Positions 47,830 through 60,124 of a stretch of DNA of 64,000 nucleotides are shown here, one piece after another. A program made the translations under genes and the position numbers. The notes under the pieces are model-generated. The model was not told the origin of the DNA, did not search any database, and was given only the letters and a program-made list of their open reading frames with translations. The DNA comes from Canna indica (lineage: Eukaryota > Streptophyta > Magnoliopsida > Zingiberales > Cannaceae), in contig CP136890.1 of the NCBI GenBank assembly GCA_034359265.1, forward strand, positions 90,607,501-90,671,500. The letters run 5' to 3'. Every line of letters begins with the position of its first letter. Position 1 is the stretch's first letter.

Positions 47830-48471
47830 TAGGGATGTCCATCCGATTCAAATTGAATTGAACCAAATCGAACTAAATAAAATTTAAAAAAAATCACTGA
47901 AAATTTAATCCGAACCGAATACATCCTAAACCGAATAAATTCGAACAAAAATTATTCGATTTGGTTCGATTTCCTAATCGAAAAACCAAATTTTAAAATC
48001 AGCCCATCAATTTGCATTTCTCTGCCATCAGTTTATTGCAGAGCATATAAGTTTATACTTGTAAAGAAATATACTTAATTGCATTTGTTTCTTCTCTTGA
48101 GTTGATTAAGTATTTAATCTAACAGCTTTGAAACAGAGATTTTTTGTTAATGCACAGTAATTATTATAATCTCAGGAGTCATTTTGAGTTGCCAAGATAT
48201 GACATTTGTTGACTCTATATAGAGATTTCCCTTTGAATAATTCTGGATTAAATGCAGTGAACGTAATGCATCTGCAGTTTCCTAAAAGAATAAAGGTGTA
48301 AGATTATTATTCGGTTTTCGATTCCAGGAACCGAATCCAAAACAAATACCAGTCTTTGGGTTCGGTTCGAATCAAGAACTGAACCTGATACTATTGAAAC
48401 CGAACCGGACCAAATAATTTGGTTCGATTTTTCGATTCGGTTCGGTGTAATCCGAATAGTGGACAGCCCTA
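47830..48471. mobile_element. hAT-type MITE with ACCGAA-rich ends
   Basis: 642 bp with ends TAGGGATGTCCATCC and, on the other strand, TAGGGCTGTCCACTATTC, flanked by a perfect 8-bp target duplication ATTCCATT (47822-47829 and 48472-48479). Subterminal regions are packed with GGTTCGATT/AACCGAA motifs in both orientations. The AT-rich middle (about 48000-48280) has no coding signal. Confidence 0.87.
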
Positions 48472-48479
48472 ATTCCATT

Positions 48480-49950
48480 TGTTGGGTTTGAATGTACTGC
48501 TGATTGATCACAAAGAGAGTTTTAAGAAATTGAATAACCTCAATAGATTCGATAAGCTCCCGGATATGTAACAAACATCAAAACAAAAAGTATAAATAAT
48601 GTTTCAAAATAAGAAAAATCATAAAAAGAAATGTTTATATGATATAAGGATGAGAATGGCAGGACAGAGTCAATATAACATCATAAACTAGATGGGCTCA
48701 TAAATTGTCCTTCTCATTTACTGCTGCAGTAATTGAGCTGGTGAAGCATTTAAAGTACTGAAAACATTAATCCAATAAATGAATCGACAGAGACAAAGAT
48801 GTCCTTGGTAGGCAGGGACCGGCTTCAATATGGGCCATAAATCCCATTATCCTCTTGCGCCATGCCATTTGAACGCAATCCATACACGCCTCAAATATAT
48901 CTATGGACCACAAAATGTCTGCATTCTATAAACATTAGAACCAAGTTCCACCTTTTTCCATATCCAGATTGATCTATGAAATAAAAGGTGGCTAGAAAGC
49001 ATCATCTGAAGCCAATGTTTTTGAACTCAGATTAGGCTTTGAATTATATTATATAATAATAAAAGATAAAAAATTTGAGCCAATCAATCTGTATTTTTGA
49101 CCAGTATCTATCTAAATCTGACATCATTTTTGAAGGCTTAGCCCAGACCAGTATTTTTGAAGGCTTAGCCCAGACCAAATCTGACATCATTTATGTTGAA
49201 CCAGCTGAGTCTAAGTCAGTTTTCAAAAAACTGTTTGAAGCCATATTAAAGAGAAAATGAAACAGAAATGCAACGCCTGAACCCATGAAGGTGAAATGAG
49301 CCTACATACACATTCAATGATCAATTAGACTGATTAGTTAATTTGCTTCCAGTGTGCCCTAATAATATGAAAGATTAGCATCAACTATGTAAGATTGTGA
49401 TAAATTTTCTCAAAGAGCATACCCATACGTACCATATTCTACTATTGATTTCAAATACACTTTCTCGTGTATTTTCTTAATTATAAACTTCTCAATGCAG
49501 ATAGTCTTTTAAGGCCCATTACAAAGTGTGCAGTATATAACAAATTTCTAGGTCCCAGAAGAATATAGTTTATATAAAAGTGATCTAGGTTACAGTGGAT
49601 AACTACCGGTAAAATCAACATCACAAGTTTCTTGTTTTATGATGTTGTCATGTTGCATAATTCTATTTAAACAAATATCATACTATATGATGAGTAATGA
49701 TGGAAAATGGCCATTATTTTTGTTGCATATGGCATGTCCTGGCCCATCCAAAGTCTTCATAATTGCTATGATAATGATTATGATGGCTGATATATCAAAC
49801 AATCAAGTAGATGCAGTGAATTCTCAAGTTGGTAGTGCAACTCCTTATCATTATGAAGGACTTAGCTATCAACTAGAAGTTTACAAGGACACAAAGACAT
49901 ACCTCAGTAGGGGTATGCATCAAGTAAACTATACAAAGCCAAAATTTTAA
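48480..49950. other. intergenic between lipase and DRB genes
   Basis: No gene is recognised. A 26-bp tandem repeat around TTTTGAAGGCTTAGCCCAGA occurs twice near 49127-49178. A 103-codon plus frame at 49639-49950 has no recognisable domain and no supporting signals. Confidence 0.45.
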
Positions 49951-49951
49951 C

Positions 49952-52900
49952 TCATATCTGGAGCTTGCCAAATTCAGAGCCCACCCCAGAAATGGCTTCT
50001 TTTTCATGGCCACGCACCTGATTTATTTCAGGCTTTCTCACAGGAGCTGAACATACTGGTATAATAGATCTAACACGAACAGGTGCAGCCATGAATCTTG
50101 GCAAAGTCACCCCAACATTAAGATTAACTGCAGTAGACCTGGATGAACACACGGGTGTGGCGGATCTCATCATCACTGGGGCAGCCAATGATGGGGCTCG
50201 AGGCCTCAATGCACCACCACTTGCAAGTCTAGCCATAACCGGAGAATCCACAATCGAAGATGGATGATTGAATCTATGCGATAACCATATATCAAACGAA
50301 TTAGTAATCTGTTTTGGAATCAGAGAAGGGTTTGGAGCCTGGGGCTCAGGGCAGATTGATGCCATGGGCTGTCCTTCAACCAGTTTTCTTTCGCTTTTCT
50401 CCAGCAGTTGGCATTCTTGAATCTCTATACCTTCATCAGATTTTGTCAATATTGGTGTCCGTGAAGCAGAGTTGGCCAACTTAACACAATAGGAGTTGTT
50501 GTTAGTTTCTTGCTCCAGAGACACTTCTGTGTCACCTCGTGATTGTTTCCCTTCTTTTTCTTCAAGTGGATTGTGGATTTTTACTACCGCGCCATTATCA
50601 TCTGATGGAACAGAGGAGCCTGACAAAGTATGCAGAGAACATACAGCTTCCTCTGAAGGAAGAGTCAGTCCTTCCTTCCCTTCCTCTTGCATCTGCTCCT
50701 CGTATACCTCTTTTATGGTCACCAAGGACCAATTTCTGGACTGAACAGACACAGGACAACCTGAGGCATTCCCTGCTAGGGATGGAGTAGACCTCGTGAG
50801 GCAAGGTAGGGAACGGCCAGGGTCTTGCTCAACTAATTTAAAAAATTGACCCTTAATTGGCTGGTATGTAGATCGTGAAAGTGGGAGAAATCTAGGATCC
50901 ATAGTCTGTGGGTTTGCTGGTAGTGACAAAAAGTTAGCCTGCTGTTCCGACGCCTGTGCTTGGTGCCACATCTTGTATGCTACTGCTTTCGATGAGAAAT
51001 GTGGGTACGTCCAACTCTGGAAAGGTACAGAATATGAACACCTAGCAGATGTCGGACGCATGCCTCTGTGAATGGGAACTTGGCTTCGCTGGCAATGCGG
51101 TCGCTCACTTTGGGAGTACTTTTCTCCTTCTGTTTTGTGCAAATTTGCGAGGGCACGTGCAACAACAACCTGTTCCTGTTCTTCATTGCCTTCATGTTCT
51201 AGCAGTGAAGACGACATTGAAGACGATGAAGATGAAGAAGGTCCCAAATGTTGCACTGCATCATTCATCAAACAGATTGCAATATTCATCAAACAATAGA
51301 AAAGCTTACCGAAGAGGATATATTGTACATGAAATGGAACACTTTTATAAAAAAAAAAAAATCCCTGATATGCTGGACAGTGAAGCACAAAGATATACCT
51401 ATGCTACAAATACAACATAATGTAGATTTGCCAATGTGGAAGAGTATGGACAAGTATAATATAACAACTCACAACCAAAGTAGCAAGTAGAAACAAAAAT
51501 GTCTATTGTTGCATTGAGTCAATTAAATAGTATAATACTAATACAATCCTTCACCATTTCTCCTTGTGTGTATACTGAATATTCACAATTTTAGCACCTG
51601 ACAGGTGTTAGGAAGCCACCAATTCTCAAAGAGAAGGTAGCGATCTAAAAATCATAAAGAACACACAAAGAATAAACCAAAAATAAGAATTGAAGTCACA
51701 AAGCATCATTCTTAAATGATCAATCAAACCAATAATTACTACACTTTTAAATACAATGAAGAAAAAGAAAAAGAGGAAGCAAGAAAAGGAGTTTTTATGT
51801 TTCAGTAATTTGCATGATTCTGGGTGGTGAGAAATTAGAAAGAGGGAGAAAAGGATGAGGGAGAAGAAGAAAGATGAAAAAGAGAAGGTGAATAAACAGT
51901 TAATACTTTATTGTAATGCCTTGTTCCAGAAGTTCCATGCCGCTTGTGCCAATAACAATATATCCTCTATTCTTCTTTTCATTAGTTGAAAGAAATTGAT
52001 TTCCTTACCAGTGAGGAGTTAGACAATTCTATGAGCGGATTAATAAAATACATTGTTTTAGGTTTTAGAGAAAACCAGTTCCATGTTTTGTCTAATTGAC
52101 TACTTGAGTAGTTAAGCAGATTGCTCAACAGACAACCTAGGCAATCTTAGCAAATTGCTGATAAACTAAACAGACAGTTGAACCTAGGCAAAGTGCATGA
52201 TGACTATCATACCAAAAGCAACTTAACGATTGTTCCAAGGAAAACCATTTTTTCGAACAATGTACATATCCCTCTGACGTTCAAGTGTTGAGTCGACCAG
52301 AGGGTTAAATCATCTTAGTTATATAAGTTATAGTAATTCAAGTACTAGTTCATGTAAAAGAGCCTGTATAATTGTTCTAATACCAATTGCCATGAACTAA
52401 TCCACAAGCTAATTCTATGAAATGGCCCTTACGACATGGCATAAGCCGCACAATTTTATTCTTAAAGCTGATAAACTAATAGTAACTGAATCAAGTTGTA
52501 TATGCTAATTCAACCATCCTCATCTTGTCATCTCTCTGTAAGTGAATGTTAAACATAACATGAAACAGAAAGAAAAGTGCAGTATGCAATATGAAGTGCA
52601 AATATATATCCTTATTATTTATGATAAGCTTCAATCTCTTTAAATTCATTAAAGGAAAAAAACTGCAATCTATGTGATAAGAAGCAACTGTCAACTAAGT
52701 TATTCAACAAGAAAGCAACTCCTATTTTGTAGGATTGAATTAGCATGCTCATTGGTACAATGTGAGGTGGTGTTGAGAAGTACACGCTAAAAAAGTATTG
52801 TCATGTGCCATGTCTAACCATACAAGAGGTACCAATTTTTGTCTATGCTAATTGGCATAAAAACATGTGAAATGAACATGATGCAAAACCATACCATGTG

Positions 52901-55900
52901 AAACTTATATCCTATTGCATGAAATGACAATCTATTGCACAAAATTGTACCCTACAAGACTAATCCATGTTGAATGAAACATACTCTACACACATCCTAT
53001 GAAATGAACACAATGATGCAAACTGGATTGTAGAGAACACGGTCGTGCTTAAGAACAGTTCAATGTTTATATGGAGGACGTGCACAGAAATGCAAAAAAT
53101 CCTAGTGAAAACTAGTATCTTCTATGAAAGTACTTCCCATGTTAAAGATCAGAGATATGAAAAGGGAAAACATTACAATTTCAATTCCTTAGATATTCAA
53201 TATTATAATTAATATAAGCAATTATAGTAAATATGATTACTAAGAGATTCAATATGAAGGCATGTAGTGTAATCTTTATATAAATAGTGGGCCCCACCTC
53301 TATTTTATTTATCAAATGTTAGTTGTATTCTCATCTTCTCTAAATTGGCAGCCAGCAAGTGAGAAGTCAAAAACATGGTCCCCATGTGAAGCAACAATAG
53401 CTCTTGTTAAATCAAGAGCTATCATCAATGACATGCATTCATGGGAATCCTGTCATGTGGATGTTCCAAGTCGTGTAACACTGTAGCCTTGAGGAGATGC
53501 ACCATTTTCGCCCGCCAAGCAATAGTTCAACCTAAAGCGATAGAGGGCAGAAAATAATCTTCCACCATATCAACCCACACACTGACACACCCAATAACGG
53601 TCCAAATAATATCCCACAATTCTTCATGTAGATCATCAACTATAAATAGGAGGAACCATATCTCCTTAAGGTATGTCATTTTATCCCCGTGCATGCCAGC
53701 AAGATTAGATAATATATAAAAAATGAATGGCGCACGACAGAAGTCCATGGAAATAGTTTATGTAGGATATTCCATCTTCTCCAAAAGCAGGGAAAAAGAG
53801 CTAAGAAGCCAAGAGTTATATAACACTTTGTGGTAGCTTTAACTTTTAAGCTTGTGCCATGTTCTGAATCAGATGACTAGCTTAATCATCAGCTTTAGAT
53901 GATATACTTGTCTACCCAACATGAATAAGATTGAATAATGTTAAGAAATTAGTGGGCCTAACTCCACCCCAAAAGCTACGCCAAAATAGGCAGAAGATCG
54001 CCCGTTACCTTCGCAATCTCAGGTAGCTCAAAGGGGAAGGATTTTAAAGGCTATCTTCACCATATCCTTAGTAATGTGGGACTTTAACACACACACCCCT
54101 CACGCCTGGAGCGTGGAGTTTGCATGACAGGACATCTAACGGGTGACACAATATCAACCACATGATAGAATATGATACCATGTTAAGAAAATAGTGGGCC
54201 TAGCTCCATCCCAAAAGCTAGCTCAAAGGGGAGGACTACCAAACTATTTTAAAGGCTATCTTGACCATATCCTTAAGCAATGTGGGACTTCAACAATACT
54301 ACCGTTATTTTTTTCCCAACTTAAAATATTATCTGGATTGAGCAGGTTAGGCAGGTTAACTTGTTTACACCATAGAGAATATTAGGCTTGAACCCCTGCC
54401 GGCTCATCTTCGGCATCCTTACTAAAATAGTGGCTTATAAGTATTGAATATACTTCGACTGTGGTAGGAACATCCAAGAAAGATTCAACTTGGTTATTGT
54501 TGAACAGCGCATATGTGACGTCATTCTTCCTTCCTGAGAAATTTCTTTCTGTCATGTTCCAGAAAACCAATCAAGATGCTGCTCATTTGCCCACCCAACC
54601 ATACAATTCCAAGGGATATCAACTATTTCCTGAGGTAACCTCATAGATTTCTTGATTGTCTTGAGATGCAAAGAAAAGTTTGGTTGATGTCCTAAAATTA
54701 AATTTAGTTCTTAGGTAATTGTATGTCATCACAAATATCTATAGGTATTAAGACAAAACAGTGTGTTGGCTGCTCAAAGACAACAAAAATTGAGAATTAG
54801 TAAAATTATTGTTGCAGAGACAAAAGAGAAAGTCTCCTCACATTGCTTTAATGAAGACCAGGCAGCCATAGCAGCATTTTTTTGAGCTTGCTTCTTGGTC
54901 TTGGCAGGATCTCCAGTGAAGCTAATTCCTGCAAGCTCAACTGTGCATGTAAAAATTGGTGTATGACCAGGCCCAGATCTCACAGTAGTATAAACTGGCA
55001 ACTTCAGACCAGCTCTATGAGCAGTCTCTTGAAGTAGATTCTTGTACATTCCAGTCTCATCCTGCAGAAACCAGAGATAAATAAACATAATTTAGCATCA
55101 TAAATAATTGGATTCAGTCAGGGCGAACATAAGAATTCAAGTCCGGATCATTATGGTGCCATCATATTGCTTATTGCTATCTGTGAATAACTTAAACTTG
55201 CACCAGTTTCTTGTTTGGAATATGTCATATTTAATTTTTTACAGAGAGATATATCAAGAGAGAAGGTCTTAGGTAATTAAAATATTGAATGCCCTGGAGC
55301 CATGGTAATGGATGATTGGATGCTTCTATATTTCGCAAATGTAAACCAAAAACTGATGTATAAGTTTCTCAGAACCTTAAGAGATGGTGATCAAACAGAG
55401 TGATAACTTTGCAACAATTTCCATGTGTAACCAGATAGAAGCAACAGCAATCTAAATGCTTATACATTCAGTTTCTGTCAGAATTTAGGAACACAACTAA
55501 AAATAAACCGAAGTTTACCAATATCTTTAATGTTCACGACTCATGAGAATAGATCAATTGAGGCATGAACCATAAAAAAACAAAAAGGATAGCATTTGGC
55601 CATTTAAATGCTTATACATTCAGTTTTCTGTCAGTATTTAGGAACACAACTAAAAATAAACAGAAGTTTATCAATATCACTAACGTTCATCACTCATGAG
55701 AATAGATCTATGAGGCATGAACCATAAAAATAAACAAAGAATGTCATTTGGCCATTTGACAGCATGCAATAAGCTGACTCCAGCAGAAGGATATATCACC
55801 ACTCGCTTCCATCAAATCAAGAAACTAAATCAAACTCAGTACAAGTTTTGGCCACCTGTATAAATTAAAGGTTGGTATGTAAGAGAAGGGGACTGAGAAA

Positions 55901-56505
55901 ATATATAGTAATTCTAACATGACAATGGTATAGCAATTCAGAAAGTCTCTCGAAGCTCAAGCCTACCCCCAAGATTTCTCAAAAGATTCATTTTGCGATG
56001 ATAGATTCATATAGTAGACTTAACTCGATTATAATATAACTATATAAGGATCTACAAGCACTTATTTCGTTTTTATAGCAAATATAAGATATTAGCTCAA
56101 GCAAGGAATTACAGTAGTTCCATTTTCTACTCTTAAATGCAAAATAAAGAATTCTATTATTAGGAACCATCTAGACCTCAGAAAAAACATGATATTATGA
56201 ATCTATGAACAAGAATTATCCAAACTTATTAAGTAGGACTGTAAGTATATCATGCTTACCAAGACCTTTGCAGTAAGTGACCTAGAAGGGCCCCTCTTTG
56301 AGAGCATATACAGAGCCACCTCAGCTGCAGCATGCTCTGCCTGCCTGAGGGTGGAACAGAATGCTGGACTCGCAAAGATCTCTCCGTTGAAATTAACAGT
56401 TGCCTTGAACCGAGGGGCATGATCTGGTCCTTCACGGATGCATGCATAAGAGGGCAAGTTAAAACAGCTTCTTTGAGCAAGTTCTTGCAGCTGGTTCTTG
56501 TACAT
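49952..56505 (-). CDS. DRB2-like double-stranded RNA-binding protein
   Basis: Three coding exons on the minus strand: 56260-56505, 54842-55061, 49952-51255. They join in phase to 1,770 bp, 589 residues. dsRBD1 (residues about 1-70) starts MYKNQLQELAQRSCFNLPSY and has RQAEHAAAEVAL; dsRBD2 (about 87-154) has MYKNLLQETAHRAGLKLP and the RNA-contact helix KKQAQKNAAMAAW. This tandem pair is diagnostic for the plant DRB family, closest to DRB2/3/5, which partner Dicer-like proteins or act in small-RNA and inhibitory pathways. The long C-terminal part (156-589) is Ser-rich (SSSSSSMSSS) and low-complexity, ending with near-repeated APVMMRSATPVCS and APVRVRSIIPVCS boxes of unknown role. The ATG lies 2 bases after an acceptor, so a 5'-UTR intron is likely. 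Confidence 0.92.
53939..54295 (-). mobile_element. TRIM (miniature LTR retrotransposon) in DRB intron 2
   Basis: Two direct copies (53939-54089 and 54181-54295) read on the minus strand as LTRs starting TGTTGAAGTCCCACATTG or TGTTAAAGTCCCACATTA and ending TTCTTAACA. Right after the upstream LTR (minus strand) comes TGGTATCATA, matching the first 8 bases of the usual initiator-Met primer site TGGTATCAGAGC. About 90 bp of internal DNA ends with a GA-rich tract (GCGTGAGGGG) before the second LTR. Total about 357 bp, no coding. The two LTRs differ by an indel of about 35 bp. Flanking 5-mers do not match. Confidence 0.75.
55453..55755. repeat. 152-bp tandem duplication in DRB intron 1
   Basis: The unit starting TAAATGCTTATACATTCAG (55453) repeats at 55605 with about 90% identity by eye. 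Confidence 0.85.
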
Positions 56506-57396
56506 GGCTGAAACCAGTGAGTGGAAATTATACGACCACAATTAAGAAATAGTTGAAAGACTAACCCTAACTCATTCCATGACAAGAAAATATTCCAAAA
56601 TTTGACAAAGAGCACATAAACTGACGAGTGCGCACTGACTTAAAATACTTTACGATACGTCAAAGACGAAGGAAAATATGAAAAACGACGGGAAGAATAG
56701 CGAAGCTGACTAGAAAAACTTATCGACATAGATAAAAGAACCTTTTCGCCCCATGTCCTCATTAGACTCGACAAAAAGGAATTCAAGGAACATATCAAAA
56801 AATCAATGCGAGGGAACTAGGAGTGAAGTATCAGATCCCGTAAAAGGGTCCCTCGTCTCCGGATCGTATAAGAACAAACAAAAATAAATAGACCCCCAAA
56901 GTTCACATCTGAACAAACATACATAAACTGCAAGATCCCTAATTCCCGCCACGGTCACAGAAAAGTTCGCCAATTGAGCACCAACCCCGCATTCCCAGAC
57001 GACTCCCGTGGCATCAGCCAAATAATGCCGGTCATCATTGAGAGACCAACAGCAAAAACAAGATGCAGACAGAAGCAACGGAAACCGTCCAAAAGCCGCC
57101 AGATTATATAAATACATCCAAATTCTCACACAAAAGAAAAAAAAATCGAACCTCAGCGGGAAGCCGAAGAAACTCTGCCGGGAACCGCTCAGGGGGAGGC
57201 TTCTGGAAATTAGAGGGTCATGGAAATGAGGGGGACGAGAGCAATAGAAGTCAAAGGGAGAAGCAACGAGAGAGGCGTAGAGCTAATTCCTCTTTCTCTC
57301 CCTTTTTTAATTCCTCTCCTTCTCTCCTCTCAGGAACTCTCTCCCTCATTAATGTCACTGAGTTGTTGGGTTTTAAAGGTGGTCTTTAAAGCTTGG

Positions 57397-57433
<37 letters not shown>

Positions 57434-57440
57434 TTGAATT
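56506..57440 (-). promoter_or_regulatory. DRB 5' UTR intron, first exon and promoter
   Basis: On the minus strand, an acceptor (GGTTTCAG) lies directly before CC-ATG. A likely donor (CGCTGAG|GTTCG) is near 57150, so a noncoding first exon probably spans about 57152-57350. A GA microsatellite (57399-57430; CT on plus) lies upstream of it, a common plant core-promoter or leader feature. Exact borders and transcription start are inferred. Confidence 0.45.
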
Positions 57441-57629
57441 TTTATGCTGTTATCAAAATAATAAATAAATGTTTTATATATTTTTTGGTAAAAAATAATT
57501 AAATAATCATTTAAACATAAATACATAATTGAAGATATTGTGGATCCAATTTTTTGGCCTTATAATTATAGTAGGGATGACAACATGGCAAAGTAGTAAT
57601 AGGTGAAATAAATAGAAGAAGTGTACGGA

Positions 57630-57755
57630 TGAAATGCATTCTAGAGCATTTGTTGATTTCATGACAAGAAAATAGGAAAAAAATCACTCCATGACAAGAA
57701 AATAGGAAAAAAATCACTGAATAGATGAATTCTAGAGCATTTGTTGATTTCAATT
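57630..57755. repeat. short nested duplications
   Basis: TTCTAGAGCATTTGTTGATT occurs at about 57639 and 57731. Between them ATGACAAGAAAATAGG with a following A-rich stretch occurs twice. Confidence 0.75.
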
Positions 57756-57949
57756 TTTTTAAGTATTTACATAAATGGAAATTATATTACATTTTTATTA
57801 TTTTGATTAATTATTGGGTTTTCTAACCACTTGGAATTTTGTTTGTCGAATATATTATCATGTAATGTGAGGTGACACTGGATGAGTGTGATTTTGAACT
57901 AGTTTTATAAATGATTATCTATTCATTTTTTTCTAATTATATATTTGTT

Positions 57950-59700
57950 TGTATTAAATGTATTCAGATTTTTCTTCAAATGTAATAAATAAATATGAGA
58001 TTTATGATTTTATCAAGTGTTTATCGCTTATAGACTTCCGTTACAAATTTATGAGTGTTATGCGACGAGTTGATTTGTGTATAATAACGAATTGACAAGT
58101 AGTATTTCGTATAAAAATTCTGAGTTATTTGAGGGCCGATAGAGGTCGTGTTATTTTTCATGTGATGGTGTGATATTAAAATAATTTAATGCATTTATGT
58201 CCATCATAGTGAAAACCTTTTTTTACGCGGACAATTAATTTTTCTAATTTTATATTTGATTGTATTAAATGTATTCATTTTTTCTTTAAATGTAATAGAT
58301 AAATATGAGGTTTATATATTTATCATGTGTTTATCGCTTCTAGGCTTCCGTTACAAATTTGCGAGTGTCATGTGATGCTTGCGCGACGAGCTGATTTGCG
58401 TATAATAACGAATTGACACGTAGTGTTTCGTATAAAATTTTTGTAGTGTAATCCTAAATTATGAGTTACTTGAGGGCCAATAGAGCTAGTGTTATTTTTC
58501 ATGTGATGTGTGATATCAAAATAATTTAAAGTCTCTAATAATTCATTAGAGACTTTTGTTTAAAGTCTATAATAATTTTATAATTTTTAAAAAAATATTT
58601 GAATTCATGAAATAATTTTTTAACGATACAAACCAAAAAAAATATTTTACATCAAAATATTTTATAATTTTTAATTTAATTTTAAATTTATAGACTTTGT
58701 GCAAAAAATTTAAATGCACTAAAGAGTTTGAAAATATATCATTTTTATCATAAAATATATTTTATAAATTTAATTTTTTTTAAAAAAAAATAATTTTTTT
58801 TTACTAAAGTCTCTAATTAGTTAGAGACTTTGGCCCAGGAGTAAAATGGGTATCTAATTCACTAAGTTCTGATTTTGAGAATTTTAAATCCTAAAATTCA
58901 GATCTGAAAATTGTTCTCTTTCCAAATTTGGTTTTGAAAAATTGATGTAAATAAAATGCGAGGTTTATGATTATATAATGTGGTTATCACTTCCCGGCTT
59001 TCATTACAAATTTGTAAGTGTCACATGATGCTCGTGTGCCGAGCTGATTTCTATAAAATAACGAATTGACACGCAGTATTCCATATAAAGTTTTTGTATT
59101 GTAATCCTAAATTATGAGCTACTTGAATGTTGATAGTGCTTATGTTATTTTCATGTAACGATGTGATATTAAAATGATTTAACGCATTTATGTTTGTCAT
59201 ATTTAGCATATTTTTTATGGGGATAGTCAAACGTCAAACATCAATCATCTTACTAAAGTCTCTAATCAGTTAGAGATTTTGACCCATGAATAAAATATGT
59301 ATCCAATCCACTAAGTTTCGATTTAAAAAAATTTAAACCTTAAAATTCAGATCTAAAAATTTTTCTCTTTCAAAATTCGATTTTGAGAAATTGTTGTAAA
59401 TAAAATGCGAGGTTATGAATATATAATGTGGTTATCACTTCGAGGCTTCGACCGTTACAAATTTGTAAGTGTCACATGATGCTCGTGTGCCAAGCTGATT
59501 TGTATATATAATAACAAATTGATAGGTAGTAATTCATATAAAGCTTTTGTACTGTAATCTTGAATTATGAGTTACTTGAATGTTGATAACGCTCATGTTA
59601 TTTTCATGCAACATGTGATTTTAAAATAATTTAACGTATTTATGTTTGTCATATTTAGCATATTTTTCACGTGGACAGTCAAACATCAACCATCTTACTA
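57950..59700. repeat. four diverged copies of a 250-300 bp AT-rich repeat
   Basis: Each copy contains TTATCGCTT or TTATCACTT, then GGCTTCCGTTACAAATTT, ATAACGAATTGACA, GTATTTCGTATAAA and ATTAAAATAATTTAA. Copies begin near 57960, 58280, 58940 and 59390. No coding signal. Palindromes with arms AAAGTCTCTAA lie at the junctions (58528-58556, 58806-58831, 59255-59279). Confidence 0.7.
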
Positions 59701-60124
59701 AATTATTTTAATATACTTATAAGATAGACAAGACACGTAGAGTGATGTGATTTTTTTAAACATGAACGCTAATGGTTTATCAATATTTTTGTTTTTAACT
59801 ATCGACATGTCTGAATGATGTGAGCTTGTTAATTGATCGATCCAAATTTTAGAATTGTAAAAATATAATTGTGCGAGATCAAATAGTTTGTTGAATTTTC
59901 TAATATCTTTTTGTTGGTTTGATGAACATTTACAAAATAAAATAGAAAGGAGCAACATACTTTTACAGTGTTTTATTTTAAAATTAATTCATATTCTCTC
60001 CAGCTTGTCTATTTTCTAATACAAATTAGTAATTTAAGTATATAAAATAATTATTTTTTATAGTAAGGAGTTACTCTAAAGAAAATCCAACAGCATAAAT
60101 TGAAATTCGTATATGTTATGCAGT

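Noticed and set aside
49639..49950. 103-codon plus-strand open frame between lipase and DRB
   Set aside because: No domain, no clear promoter or splice context, and AT-rich composition like the flanking intergenic DNA.
54169..54180. tRNA gene signal from TGGTATCA
   Set aside because: No cloverleaf is possible; the position next to an LTR end fits a primer-binding site.
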